From Prevotella sp. UBA2755 (GTDB lineage Bacteria; Bacteroidota; Bacteroidia; Bacteroidales; Bacteroidaceae), in contig DEJF01000056.1 of the NCBI GenBank assembly GCA_002353225.1, forward strand, positions 1 to 51,024: a stretch of 51,024 nt of DNA. Reading direction: 5' to 3'. Position numbers and translations under genes: made by a program. The notes under the pieces were generated by a model. It made no database searches and was not told the DNA's origin. It saw only the letters and a list, made by a program, of their open reading frames with translations. Within the stretch, counting starts at the first letter, position 1; every line of letters begins with the position of its first letter. Shown piece after piece: positions 1 to 8,057 of this stretch.

Positions 1-20
1 ACATTGCCTTTCGGCGATGT
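1..20 (-). terminator. Likely original tRNA-His terminator hairpin, separated by the insertion
   Basis: Read on the minus strand this is ACATCGCC-GAAA-GGCAATGT, an 8-bp stem with one G-T wobble closed by a GNRA-type loop. It lies just outside the left 19-bp repeat, where the chromosome downstream of tRNA-His would resume before integration. Any U-tract would be outside the window. Confidence 0.5.
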
Positions 21-29
21 CTCCTTTTG

Positions 30-48
30 GGGTGCCCGGACGGACTCG
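30..48. other. attL: attL, left attachment repeat
   Basis: GGGTGCCCGGACGGACTCG is identical to 33086-33104 at the tRNA-His 3' end. The tRNA match stops after base 48, so this copy is a partial tRNA remnant. The preceding CTTTTG is nearly shared at both ends as well. Confidence 0.9.
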
Positions 49-64
49 GACTTTTTTACCAAAA

Positions 65-90
65 TTTCAAGAAATTTCAAAACGTTTCAA
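65..90. repeat. Three TTTCAA repeats at exactly 10-bp spacing
   Basis: TTTCAA occurs at 65-70, 75-80 and 85-90, between attL and the integrase arm-type repeats. Helical phasing suggests a binding site for an excision factor or a bending protein. That role is inferred from position only. Confidence 0.4.
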
Positions 91-126
91 ATTGCTGAAT
101 ATCAATAGTTTAAGCCAAAATTGTAC

Positions 127-191
127 TTGTAGGCGCATTTCTTAAAAATACATAATTTAACAAAATGTGCCTACAATGTGCCTACAACTTT
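127..191. repeat. Integrase arm-type repeats, left end
   Basis: AAATGYGCCTACAA occurs inverted at 127-140 and direct at 163-176, and a second direct TGTGCCTACAA copy follows at 177-187. The 26 bp at 166-191 are identical to 33003-33028 at the right end. Shared end repeats next to the recombinase gene are typical of arm-binding sites. They abut the integrase promoter at 206-213, so self-repression is plausible. Confidence 0.65.
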
Positions 192-205
192 TCAGAAAGA
201 TTTTG

Positions 206-213
206 TACCTTTG
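206..213 (+). promoter_or_regulatory. Promoter -7 box of the integrase gene
   Basis: TACCTTTG matches the Bacteroidetes -7 consensus TAnnTTTG, 24 bases before the chosen ATG. No good -33 TTTG is seen; that position is covered by the arm-type repeat. Confidence 0.6.
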
Positions 214-237
214 CACTCGGTTTTAAAATTGAAGATT

Positions 238-1755
238 ATGGCAGACTTCTTTCTGAGAACAAAACGGACTGAGGGAATGGCCTCGCTATATACGAGAGTC
301 AAGAAACGTAACCCAGAAATCAAATGGGAGTACGTCAATACAGGTATTACTGTAGACATCGAAGCATGGACGAAAGCGAAGAAGTCCATAGTTTCATGGA
401 GCAAGTATATTCGTGAAGAAGGCAAGGAGGTCAATGAGAAACTTGATAAGGTTGCCCAGACTATAGAATTGTTATTCAAGGAAGGTAGGATAAAGAGCAA
501 TGATGACAAGGCAATTCTCGAAAACGAATTATCGCTGATAGCCAACAACGATGCTCTGAAGGTAAGAGAGGAAGTGGCTGAACGCCAAAGGAAACAACGG
601 GAGTTTGAAAAGAAAGAGCGGATTCGCCAGCAGAAACAGATCTTGAATTTCTATCAGTATTTCCTTGATGGCATCACAGACAAAAGCATCCGCCATGGTA
701 ACAATACCATTTACCGACCAGACTCTGTACGAGTATGGAAAGACTTCGGCAAGCACCTTCGGGCTTTTTGTCCAAAGGACATGACTTTTGATGATATCAC
801 AAAGCCCTTTGCCGACAAGTTCAGTCTGTACTTGGAAAAGCAGGGATATATGGCAAATACGGTGAACAAATACATGGTTCGTTTCCGAAAGCTATGCAAT
901 ATTGCCGCAGAGGAAGGAATTAACAATAATGCCGTCAGCCTGAAGGTATGGAAGGAACGTGCAGTACATGACGATGCCAAGCGAGCAGAGGTTTACTTGA
1001 CTACAGAAGAACTGGATGCTCTCTATGAGATGGAACTGGAGGGCAAAGAAGAACAAATTCGCGACCTCTTTCTGATAGGTGTATTCTGTGCCCAACGAAT
1101 ATCTGACTTTTCCAGACTGACAAGAAAGAACTTCAAGGTAACATCCAATGGTACTCCCGTCATCTGTCTTTCACAGCAGAAGACAGGCACCTATGTCGAG
1201 GTGCCATATATGGATGAGCGAGTAGATGAGATTGGCGAGAAATACAACTATATGTTCCCATCTATTCCCAAGCGGGATATGAATAGATATCTCAAAGACA
1301 TCTTGAAGAAACTTAGTGAGACTGTGCCATCCTTGATGGAGTTATATCCGACCGCATTATCACGCGCAGAGATAAGGAAAGAACAACTATATCAGGAAAT
1401 GTGCAAGAAAGAAGCAAAGGGTGAAAAGTTTGATGCCGAGAAGAACAAATATTTCAAAAAAATGAAGGCTTATGCTGAAGAGCACAATGGATCTCCTCTT
1501 TACATGAGAGATGAGGATGGAAATGTATTGATGTACAAATATGAGTTGATTGTCAGCCACACGGCTCGCCGTTCTGCCCTCACGAATCTCTACAAGACCG
1601 GTATGTTTGACAACCGCGAAATGATGGCTATCAGCGGTCATAAGTCAGAACGAGTATTTGAGAAATACATCAAGGTGGGTGTCAGTGAACAGGCCGACCG
1701 CATCTATAATAAGTTGAAAGTTCTGAAAGGAGGAAAGAACAAGAAAGTAGGCTGA
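238..1755 (+). CDS. int: Tyrosine recombinase (phage-type integrase)
   Basis: This 505-residue site-specific recombinase would integrate and excise the element at tRNA-His. The catalytic set is readable: Arg287 (AQRISDF), Lys315 (QQKTG), His441 and Arg444 (HTARR), His468 (SGHKSE) and Tyr477 (FEKYIKVG). The N-terminal part holds an arm-binding-like domain and a charged coiled coil, followed by a SAM-like core-binding domain (about 140-240). The reading frame is open further upstream to a GTG at 178, but that start lies upstream of the promoter box and inside the arm repeat, so ATG 238 is chosen. About 125 residues separate the catalytic Lys from HxxR, longer than in most relatives, with a lysine-rich helical insertion. 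Identification as a tyrosine recombinase is secure; the subfamily is not assigned. Confidence 0.95.
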   Translation: MADFFLRTKRTEGMASLYTRVKKRNPEIKWEYVNTGITVDIEAWTKAKKSIVSWSKYIREEGKEVNEKLDKVAQTIELLFKEGRIKSNDDKAILENELSLIANNDALKVREEVAERQRKQREFEKKERIRQQKQILNFYQYFLDGITDKSIRHGNNTIYRPDSVRVWKDFGKHLRAFCPKDMTFDDITKPFADKFSLYLEKQGYMANTVNKYMVRFRKLCNIAAEEGINNNAVSLKVWKERAVHDDAKRAEVYLTTEELDALYEMELEGKEEQIRDLFLIGVFCAQRISDFSRLTRKNFKVTSNGTPVICLSQQKTGTYVEVPYMDERVDEIGEKYNYMFPSIPKRDMNRYLKDILKKLSETVPSLMELYPTALSRAEIRKEQLYQEMCKKEAKGEKFDAEKNKYFKKMKAYAEEHNGSPLYMRDEDGNVLMYKYELIVSHTARRSALTNLYKTGMFDNREMMAISGHKSERVFEKYIKVGVSEQADRIYNKLKVLKGGKNKKVG

Positions 1756-1863
1756 TATATCCATTTGAATATTTCCAAATTGAAATAAATGGCTATCAAA
1801 CAAAGTAAACAATGCTATCTTTTTCATATATTTCAGATTCGAATATAACAATTTTGCAATTTT

Positions 1864-1895
1864 CTTGCATGTTTGCACATAAATTATTATCTTTG
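1864..1895 (+). promoter_or_regulatory. Promoter of the AAA ATPase gene
   Basis: TATCTTTG at 1888-1895 matches the -7 consensus, with CTTG (3 of 4 of the -33 TTTG) at 1864-1867 and a 20-bp spacer. The ATG follows 50 bases downstream. Confidence 0.65.
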
Positions 1896-1945
1896 CACAC
1901 AGAATGACAATAAATAACTCAGAAAATTGCTAAATCCGTAGAGCT

Positions 1946-2815
1946 ATGACTGAGAGACAGAATATGCAGAAGACGTTGCTGGAGATTATTGGCGGCAATG
2001 TGGCCAACAGTATCCCCCAGCATATACTGATTGCAGGAGCAGAGGGAACGGGTAAGAGTCACATGATTGCAAGGCTCGAACAAATACTTACCGCATCAGG
2101 TTGTCATATTAGCAAGTTCCTCTACCCTCATTGTAACATTGTGGCAGCAGACTATATTATAAATAAGGTGAGCAGCCCTGATGGACAGCGATGTGTTATC
2201 TTGGTTGATGACTTCGATAAAATGCTGGAGGTACTACCCAATGACGAGCAATACAAGTTGAGAGCCTTTCTCTTCAAGAAGAATGCTCCTACGCTGATAG
2301 CAACCTCCACAGGTCTGTATGAAGGTTTCTCGGATTATCGTGCTCCGTTCTACGATGTTTTCCGAGTGCTGCATATCCCTCAGTTAGCACAAGATGATAT
2401 TGCCGAGATTTTACCCGAAGATGTATATCAGAAGGTAAAAGACCTTTCTGAGTTTCAAAATACGGTTCCAAAACTGGTCGGCAATCTTAACTACATCCGT
2501 TCTCTTGCCGTTGCTCTGTGTGGAAACAGAGGCATTGAAGATGTTGTAAAAGCAAACGACCGCTATTTCCGCTATATGTTCAGTTCATTGCCCAACGTTC
2601 AGCAGCGTGCCCTATACGGACTGGCCCTCTCTGGTGAAACTGCAACATCTGCCGACGTTCAGAAGATGAGTGGCCTTACCGCAGCCAACACAGCCTCTGC
2701 GCTTTTCAGACTGGAGAAGCAAGGGATTATCGCAAAAATCGGAGACAAAAAGCGCAATGTCACTTACCAGATTAACGACTATCTGCTGTGGCTGTGGATT
2801 ACCAACAAGAAATAG
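1946..2815 (+). CDS. AAA/ORC-like ATPase with C-terminal winged helix
   Basis: This 289-residue protein has a Walker A motif near residues 31-38 (GAEGTGKS), a Walker B motif (CVILVDDFDK) near residue 90 and a C-terminal winged-helix region (from about 220) ending in LWLWITNKK. This layout is that of archaeal-type or ORC/Cdc6-like STAND ATPases often found on mobile elements. It lies directly after the integrase with its own promoter and is followed 30 bp later by an unknown gene, so it may serve element maintenance. No nuclease or transmembrane segment is visible. The substrate is unknown, and a regulatory or plasmid-replication role is equally possible. Confidence 0.75.
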   Translation: MTERQNMQKTLLEIIGGNVANSIPQHILIAGAEGTGKSHMIARLEQILTASGCHISKFLYPHCNIVAADYIINKVSSPDGQRCVILVDDFDKMLEVLPNDEQYKLRAFLFKKNAPTLIATSTGLYEGFSDYRAPFYDVFRVLHIPQLAQDDIAEILPEDVYQKVKDLSEFQNTVPKLVGNLNYIRSLAVALCGNRGIEDVVKANDRYFRYMFSSLPNVQQRALYGLALSGETATSADVQKMSGLTAANTASALFRLEKQGIIAKIGDKKRNVTYQINDYLLWLWITNKK

Positions 2816-2845
2816 ATTGATTTCCTAAATAAAGGATAACGTACA

Positions 2846-3799
2846 ATGGAAGATAGTAAAACGAAGTATATTGAGTCAAGTTTGGCAGCTTTCCGTGCCA
2901 TCAATACCTTTTGGTTCCTGAATGGACCATATTCCCATAACTCAAGTACTGAATTGTGGAATGAAGAGGATTATAAAGAGGAAACATCAAGGCGTATAAT
3001 GCGTGAGGATTTTGAAAGGCATTTGGAAATACTGGCAAATGTATACAATACCCATGTCAAGACTTTGTATTATACAGTCCCTAATATAGAGTCTGAATAT
3101 AATAACATTGTCATAAACGCCCGAAACATGGAACAGGCTGTTAGCCTTTTTAAAGAGAAATTCGAGAAAGCCATGTTTGCATTAGAAAATGAATGTGATG
3201 CGAACCAACTACTGAAAAACTATCTGTTACCTCTCCAAGAACATGGTATTATTACAATTGATGAGGGCAATGATTATCAGGAATTGGTCTGCCGCATTGT
3301 CATGTATTACACTGAGGCTGTTAATGTTATTTGTTCCGTTTTTCATTTGGAACGCCCCTGGAATCGTATGACTGTAATTTCTGATAAGGCTCTTACTGCT
3401 AATACATCTGCAAATTATAACGAATCAGATTCGGAGGATAATGATAAGCATGAATTTAATCACTACGATTTATCGCACATGCCCAGTTATCAGCCAATAA
3501 GGAACGACGGACCAGATCTAAAGGAATTATATAGATTTCTTAGAGACGAGGAGATTGCTACCAATGCAGACGAGTCTTTGTTTATCGAATATGTCACACA
3601 TGCTTTCTTTACTCCAATATATTGTGATGGAAATAAGGTAAACATTTTATATGTTATTGCACAGCTGAAGCCCTATTATGATGATGGATGGCTTAAAGCC
3701 GTATGCAAGGACCTTGGTGTTAGTGAAAAGCGAATAACACAACGTCTTCCTAGAAAGGAATTCAGGGATGCTTTTCCGTCTCTAACCTTTAGAAAATAA
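2846..3799 (+). CDS. Unknown protein of the mobile-element backbone
   Basis: I do not recognise this 317-residue protein. It is soluble by eye, with no signal peptide or membrane segment. The N-terminal two-thirds is mixed alpha, followed by an acidic low-complexity linker around residues 190-210 (NESDSEDNDKHE). The last 90 residues form a compact segment ending with a possible HTH (LGVSEKRITQRL). The gene lies 30 bp downstream of the ATPase and ends 25 bp before a terminator, so the two genes probably form one transcription unit. Its position between integrase and excisionase-like genes suggests element maintenance rather than cargo. Confidence 0.6.
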   Translation: MEDSKTKYIESSLAAFRAINTFWFLNGPYSHNSSTELWNEEDYKEETSRRIMREDFERHLEILANVYNTHVKTLYYTVPNIESEYNNIVINARNMEQAVSLFKEKFEKAMFALENECDANQLLKNYLLPLQEHGIITIDEGNDYQELVCRIVMYYTEAVNVICSVFHLERPWNRMTVISDKALTANTSANYNESDSEDNDKHEFNHYDLSHMPSYQPIRNDGPDLKELYRFLRDEEIATNADESLFIEYVTHAFFTPIYCDGNKVNILYVIAQLKPYYDDGWLKAVCKDLGVSEKRITQRLPRKEFRDAFPSLTFRK

Positions 3800-3824
3800 A
3801 AATCCACACTCCACATCCACACTC

Positions 3825-3854
3825 TTCCACACTTCAAAAGGGTGTGGAATTTTT
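3825..3854 (+). terminator. Rho-independent terminator
   Basis: TTCCACAC and GTGTGGAA pair in an 8-bp stem, followed by a run of T (3850-3854). It ends the 1946-3799 unit. Just upstream, CCACA(C/T) is repeated four times between 3803 and 3832, partly overlapping the stem. Confidence 0.75.
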
Positions 3855-3975
3855 GTAATGTACTGATAATCAGCTTATATATAACAATTTAAGAATCCAC
3901 ATTTTCTCTACTCCATATCTCAGAAAATCTTCCGAAATTTGCAAAAAATTTCAAGAAACATATAAAAATAAAGAT

Positions 3976-4275
3976 ATGGAGAATATAATTGTTTTAAATG
4001 AGGAACAGCTTGAAGATGTAATCTACAAGACTGTTAGCCGATGCCTCGAAGAGAAGCATATCGGCAATTATGTGGAGAAGCCGGAGGAAGATGGCTTCTA
4101 CAGTCGTGACGAAATATGCAGTCTGCTGCATATCGCGTATCCTACTCTGTGGCGTATAGAGAAGTCTGGTTTACTGAATAGTCAGAAGGTTGGCCGAAAG
4201 AATCTTTATTCCAAGGCTGAAGTGAACCAACTTATGAAGTCGGGAAAGTTAGCAAAGTACAGTCATCGTAAATAA
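3976..4275 (+). CDS. Excisionase-like MerR/HTH_17-type DNA-binding protein
   Basis: This 99-residue protein has a helix-turn-helix of the HTH_17 (excisionase) kind: the region from about 41 to 90 contains YSRDEICSLL, TLWRIEKSGLL and the wing GRKNLYSKAEV. Small proteins like this control directionality of tyrosine recombinases, and in Bacteroidetes elements they often sit just before the replication and mobilization genes, as here. The gene precedes the next by 4 bp, so the two are probably co-transcribed. A role as recombination directionality factor is inferred; it could instead be a plain regulator. Confidence 0.8.
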   Translation: MENIIVLNEEQLEDVIYKTVSRCLEEKHIGNYVEKPEEDGFYSRDEICSLLHIAYPTLWRIEKSGLLNSQKVGRKNLYSKAEVNQLMKSGKLAKYSHRK

Positions 4276-4279
4276 CAGT

Positions 4280-5176
4280 ATGAATATCTATTGCTATATG
4301 AACCACTTCTGGTTCAAGAATCAGTATGACCCGTGCTCACCGAGTGAGACGACTTTGTATTATTATCTGCTTTACGAGGCTGAACGCCAACAATGGGTCA
4401 AGCCATTCAGAATGCCAACTCAGATGCTGATGTCTTATACTGGGCTCAGCAAGCAGAGCGTGATTGATGCACGTGAGGGTCTTAAGGAACGAGGACTCAT
4501 TACCTACTCCAAGGGAGGGGGCAAGGGAAGACCTGCCCTATACTCCCTTGTACTCAATGACACAGATGAGGTATACACTCAACAATATCGTCGTATTACA
4601 TCTTCACAAAATACTACTGATTCCAAGACTCAGAAGCTGACTGAAGATGTTGCTCGACGGGTGCCACAGGAACCTATTCAGGAGTTGCCTCAAGATCTTA
4701 CCCATGAGTCTACTCAGAATGTAAATCAGGACTTGACTCAGAACTTGACCCAAGAACAGGTACCAGAACAGCCTCATGAGGCTTCACTGTGTAAGGCTCC
4801 AGAACCGCCACAGGAATTACCACAGCGGACACCTGCCAAGAGTAATCAATCGATGTCACAGAAGTTGCCTTTATCGAAACTTCGTACGATACTACTTAAT
4901 GACAAGTCATGGCATGATGAGATGATACGCCAACTCACCAATGATGGCATCTCCATCGACCATACTGCTCTAACAAGACGGATAGCAGGTTTCCTTGACT
5001 GGCAAGAAAAACTGGGTATTCTCGAAAGAGGAGAAGCGGATTGTCGCAGCCATATTCTTAACAGCATTAAAAAAGGGTATTTGAAGAAACCGCCAGTTCA
5101 AGGACAGACACCTCAACTCGCTGGAAGTAACCAGAACGCTACGGACAGAGGTGACCTGCCGGGAGAGGAGGTATAA
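4280..5176 (+). CDS. HTH replication/primosome-like protein
   Basis: This 298-residue protein has an N-terminal winged-helix region (about 1-95: LYYYLLYEAER, TGLSKQSVIDAREGL, wing GGGKGRPALYSL). A glutamine- and proline-rich linker of degenerate QEL/TQ repeats follows (about 125-195), then a C-terminal helical domain (about 205-275: LLNDKSWHDEMIRQL, DCRSHILNSIKKGYL). The C-terminal domain resembles the DnaD-like or DUF-type domains of Bacteroidetes primosomal and plasmid proteins. It lies between the excisionase-like gene and the oriT/relaxase region, which fits initiation of element replication or relaxosome support. Function is inferred from fold-like patterns and context only. Confidence 0.6.
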   Translation: MNIYCYMNHFWFKNQYDPCSPSETTLYYYLLYEAERQQWVKPFRMPTQMLMSYTGLSKQSVIDAREGLKERGLITYSKGGGKGRPALYSLVLNDTDEVYTQQYRRITSSQNTTDSKTQKLTEDVARRVPQEPIQELPQDLTHESTQNVNQDLTQNLTQEQVPEQPHEASLCKAPEPPQELPQRTPAKSNQSMSQKLPLSKLRTILLNDKSWHDEMIRQLTNDGISIDHTALTRRIAGFLDWQEKLGILERGEADCRSHILNSIKKGYLKKPPVQGQTPQLAGSNQNATDRGDLPGEEV

Positions 5177-5189
5177 AAATACCTCAGAG

Positions 5190-5440
5190 CATATTAGGGG
5201 TTTGATGTCAATTCTGCCACAATACCCCAATATGCCACGGGGCCAGCCCCTTTGGATTCCCTGCTCAAAGGCTCTGCCTCTGAGAACTCTGCCCGGACGC
5301 TGCCCGAGACCCGCGAAGGGCACTCAGCCCTTTCGAAACCTTGACAGGGAGTGACCCTCTCCCTTGACCCACCGCTCAGGGCCAGCCCTAAGAACCCACC
5401 GAGCGTTCCCCTCTGGACTTCCCTCATGGGAATGGATATC
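5190..5440. other. oriT-like hairpin-rich, GC-rich region upstream of the relaxase gene
   Basis: This stretch is distinctly GC-rich compared with its neighbours and contains several short dyads: GGGGC-ca-GCCCC (5239-5250), CGAAGGGC with GCCCTTTCG (5314-5335) and AGGGAG with CTCCCT (5346-5364). MobV-family origins of transfer lie just upstream of the mob gene and consist of such dyads, so this is the natural oriT candidate. No nick site could be assigned. Short open frames here have no protein-like character. Confidence 0.5.
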
Positions 5441-5477
5441 AACTCAATATTTTAACACATTAGTATTTCTCGTTATT

Positions 5478-7976
5478 ATGCCTACATATCAAGCTCCACA
5501 AATAGATGCCTCCCCCAGCTTCGATGCTGCTCGAGGAAATGAATGGGGTCGTAACGGATGGACGAAAGAATCCTACGATCGCAAGAACCAGGAACCTGTG
5601 AACTTCTACGACTTCACCCGTAAGAAGTTGAACTTTGAAATCAAAAGAGGTGAACCGTTGAGGGATAAAGACGGCAATGTCAGGAAAGACAAGAAAGGAC
5701 ACATACTCTATGGTAAGCCAAGCATCATTCCACTTGGCACACATCCTATAACCATAAAGAAAAGATATGATCAAAGGTTAGAGGAGATAGAACACAAACC
5801 GTGGAAGAATGCCAACGGTAACCAGCCGAACACAAACGTCAGTATTGTGCTTAATGGCGACCATGATCGTATGACAGAGATAGCATTCGGAAAACCTACC
5901 TATTTTGATAAGGGAACGGACAATAGCTTGACTCAGCTATTGACCGTTAGCAAGGATGAACTGGAACCCATTGCGAAGAAATATGGTGTGGAAGAACTTG
6001 TTGATACAGACCAGACCTATTCCATGATATCTATCTATGCTCTGTGCTTCTACAAGTTCCTTTGCGACAAGTTCGGCGAGGAAAACGTGATGGGATTGGC
6101 TTGTCACCTCGATGAGACAACGCCACACTTCCATGCCTTGATTATTCCAGTGGCAGAGAAGCAGAAAAGCGGGAGGGCTGGTGGCTATACTCTCGTCGAT
6201 GCAGATATGAATCCTGTCCTCGACGAGAACGGTGACGAGATACATATCACTACCAGAGCGTATGAGCGGATGCCAGAGAATCAGAGGGTAAACTATGTCA
6301 AGACAAAATCAACGACTATAGGTCTCAGCTATGCCAGCTATTTCGGCAAGACCCCAGGACAAGCCAGCCGCTCATACGAGAAGTGGCACGACATGATCCA
6401 TGAGGAGGTAACCAAACAATGGGGCTTTGACCGAGGTGAGCGTCTGCGGGATATGACTCCACAAGAGCGGGCAGACCACTGCCATAAAAACAAGAAACAG
6501 CTGGAGCGTGACCGCATAGCGGCAGAAAAGCGAACAAAGGAACAGGAAGAGAAGGAAAAAGAGGCCAAGCTGCGTAGAGAAGAACAGGAGAAGAAGGAAC
6601 TGGAGGCTAAAGCACGAGTCATGGAAGCCCAAAATAAGAAAACAACTCTTGATAAGGAAATCGAAACGGCAACGGCCAAACTTTCTAACGTCAACACCGA
6701 GCTTGGAAAATGGGGTGCAATGGTCTTTGACGAGAAGTCCATCAAGTATCCCAGCCTCACTGAAATGACTACCGCTGATGGACATACATTCAAGGAGATA
6801 CTTGAAGAGAAGATAAATGAACTTGTAGAGGTTCTGAACAAGCCTATCGGCACTTTTCAAAAGCATGATAACTGGAAAGTGGACAGGAATAGGGAAGCCA
6901 AGGCGATTGTGTCAGAGTTGGAGGATGCACTATTTGGCCCCAATGGTGTTGATACGGCTCATAAGAAGGCCATCCTTCAACTCGGCAAGGATCTATATTT
7001 TGATGCCAAGTCCAAGATATCCAATATCTATAAAGAGAATGAGCGTCTGAAAAAGGAGAACCAAGAATTGAAGTCCGCAACACAGATCCTGACGAACAAT
7101 TACAATACTGTAAAGAGGAACAACGCCCAACTCGAAACAGAACTCGAAACAGAAAAAACGGCTAACACTCTTCTTAGCCAGCAACTGGGACGTGAGAAAC
7201 TTGCCAAAGATGGTAATGGAAATTACCTGGAATGGTCAAGTGGCCCAAGGCAGGGGCAGAAGGTCACCAAGGATGAATATCAGAAAATCCTACAGAAAAA
7301 GTTCGATGCAAAAGAGAAGGAACTGAAAGCCGAAAAAGTGGCTCGGGAGAAAGAGCGTGAGGATAACCGAAGTGAATGGATGGCGCACAAAAGACACATG
7401 AAAGAACTAAAGGCTATGGTACTCGCCATCTTCTCTGCTGATGCCCGTCGGTTTATCGACATCATCATTAAGCACTGGAAGGCAGAAATCAAGGAGTTTA
7501 CCCGTGATGTTATGAACGATATTAAAAGCATCCTGTTTGGTGCCGAGTCAACGGTGAATGGAAGGAAAGTGTATGTCAGTGATGCATTTGTTTGGGCTAA
7601 GGTGTTTGCAGATCTTGAAATGGATGATAAGTGGAAGCCTGACCATTCCAAACTGGAGCCGCTTCGCGAGGATGCCATGCGTATCGCTGACGGAACATGG
7701 GAATCATATCATAGCAACCAGAAATTGAAGGATGCTGCTGTCGAGGCAGTAGCCAGCCTTGCTAATACACCAAATCTGAAGTACTGTGACGAGGGCGACA
7801 TAGAGGCTGTCAATGACTATCTTGACAGCGTTCCTGTTGGCGAACGTAATGTAGCCATCACGGAACTTCGAGAGAGAGCATTAAACGACCATAATATTAA
7901 AATGGAGCCTTGGCTTGATAATGTGATAAAGAGAATAGAGAGCAATACGTTAGGTGGACAAGGATTAACTCGTTGA
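5478..7976 (+). CDS. mob: MobV-type relaxase (Pre/Mob plasmid recombination family)
   Basis: This 832-residue relaxase would nick oriT and lead the transferred strand. The diagnostic metal-binding motif is HLDETTPHFH (residues 210-219), matching the HxDxxxPHxH motif of MobV. The relaxase domain covers about residues 1-310. It is followed by a long charged coiled coil (about 335-420 and 530-650) and a helical C-terminal domain. The frame is open upstream to 5364, but that stretch translates the GC-rich oriT-like DNA without protein character, so ATG 5478 is chosen. No coupling protein or mating-pore genes are nearby, implying mobilization by a helper conjugative element. Confidence 0.93.
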   Translation: MPTYQAPQIDASPSFDAARGNEWGRNGWTKESYDRKNQEPVNFYDFTRKKLNFEIKRGEPLRDKDGNVRKDKKGHILYGKPSIIPLGTHPITIKKRYDQRLEEIEHKPWKNANGNQPNTNVSIVLNGDHDRMTEIAFGKPTYFDKGTDNSLTQLLTVSKDELEPIAKKYGVEELVDTDQTYSMISIYALCFYKFLCDKFGEENVMGLACHLDETTPHFHALIIPVAEKQKSGRAGGYTLVDADMNPVLDENGDEIHITTRAYERMPENQRVNYVKTKSTTIGLSYASYFGKTPGQASRSYEKWHDMIHEEVTKQWGFDRGERLRDMTPQERADHCHKNKKQLERDRIAAEKRTKEQEEKEKEAKLRREEQEKKELEAKARVMEAQNKKTTLDKEIETATAKLSNVNTELGKWGAMVFDEKSIKYPSLTEMTTADGHTFKEILEEKINELVEVLNKPIGTFQKHDNWKVDRNREAKAIVSELEDALFGPNGVDTAHKKAILQLGKDLYFDAKSKISNIYKENERLKKENQELKSATQILTNNYNTVKRNNAQLETELETEKTANTLLSQQLGREKLAKDGNGNYLEWSSGPRQGQKVTKDEYQKILQKKFDAKEKELKAEKVAREKEREDNRSEWMAHKRHMKELKAMVLAIFSADARRFIDIIIKHWKAEIKEFTRDVMNDIKSILFGAESTVNGRKVYVSDAFVWAKVFADLEMDDKWKPDHSKLEPLREDAMRIADGTWESYHSNQKLKDAAVEAVASLANTPNLKYCDEGDIEAVNDYLDSVPVGERNVAITELRERALNDHNIKMEPWLDNVIKRIESNTLGGQGLTR

Positions 7977-8015
7977 TAGCAAATATTTGCATATTTACAT
8001 TTTTTATGCAGATTT

Positions 8016-8039
8016 TGCATTCGCTGTGAAGCGAGTGCA
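8016..8039. terminator. Hairpin between convergent genes
   Basis: TGCATTCGCT-GTGA-AGCGAGTGCA forms a 10-bp stem with one wobble and a GNRA-type loop between the convergent mob and DUF4365-TPR genes. There is no clean T-run on either side, so a terminator role is probable by position only. Confidence 0.45.
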
Positions 8040-8057
8040 TTGGTGTTAAGGCAAAAA

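Noticed and set aside
178..237. Upstream start of the integrase at GTG 178
   Set aside because: It lies before the promoter box at 206-213 and inside the arm-type repeat; the protein begins naturally at ATG 238.
5151..5477. Open frames through the GC-rich block before the relaxase gene, including the upstream extension of the relaxase to 5364
   Set aside because: Their translations are rich in Pro, Arg and Ser without protein-like pattern, and they follow hairpin DNA. The relaxase is started at 5478.
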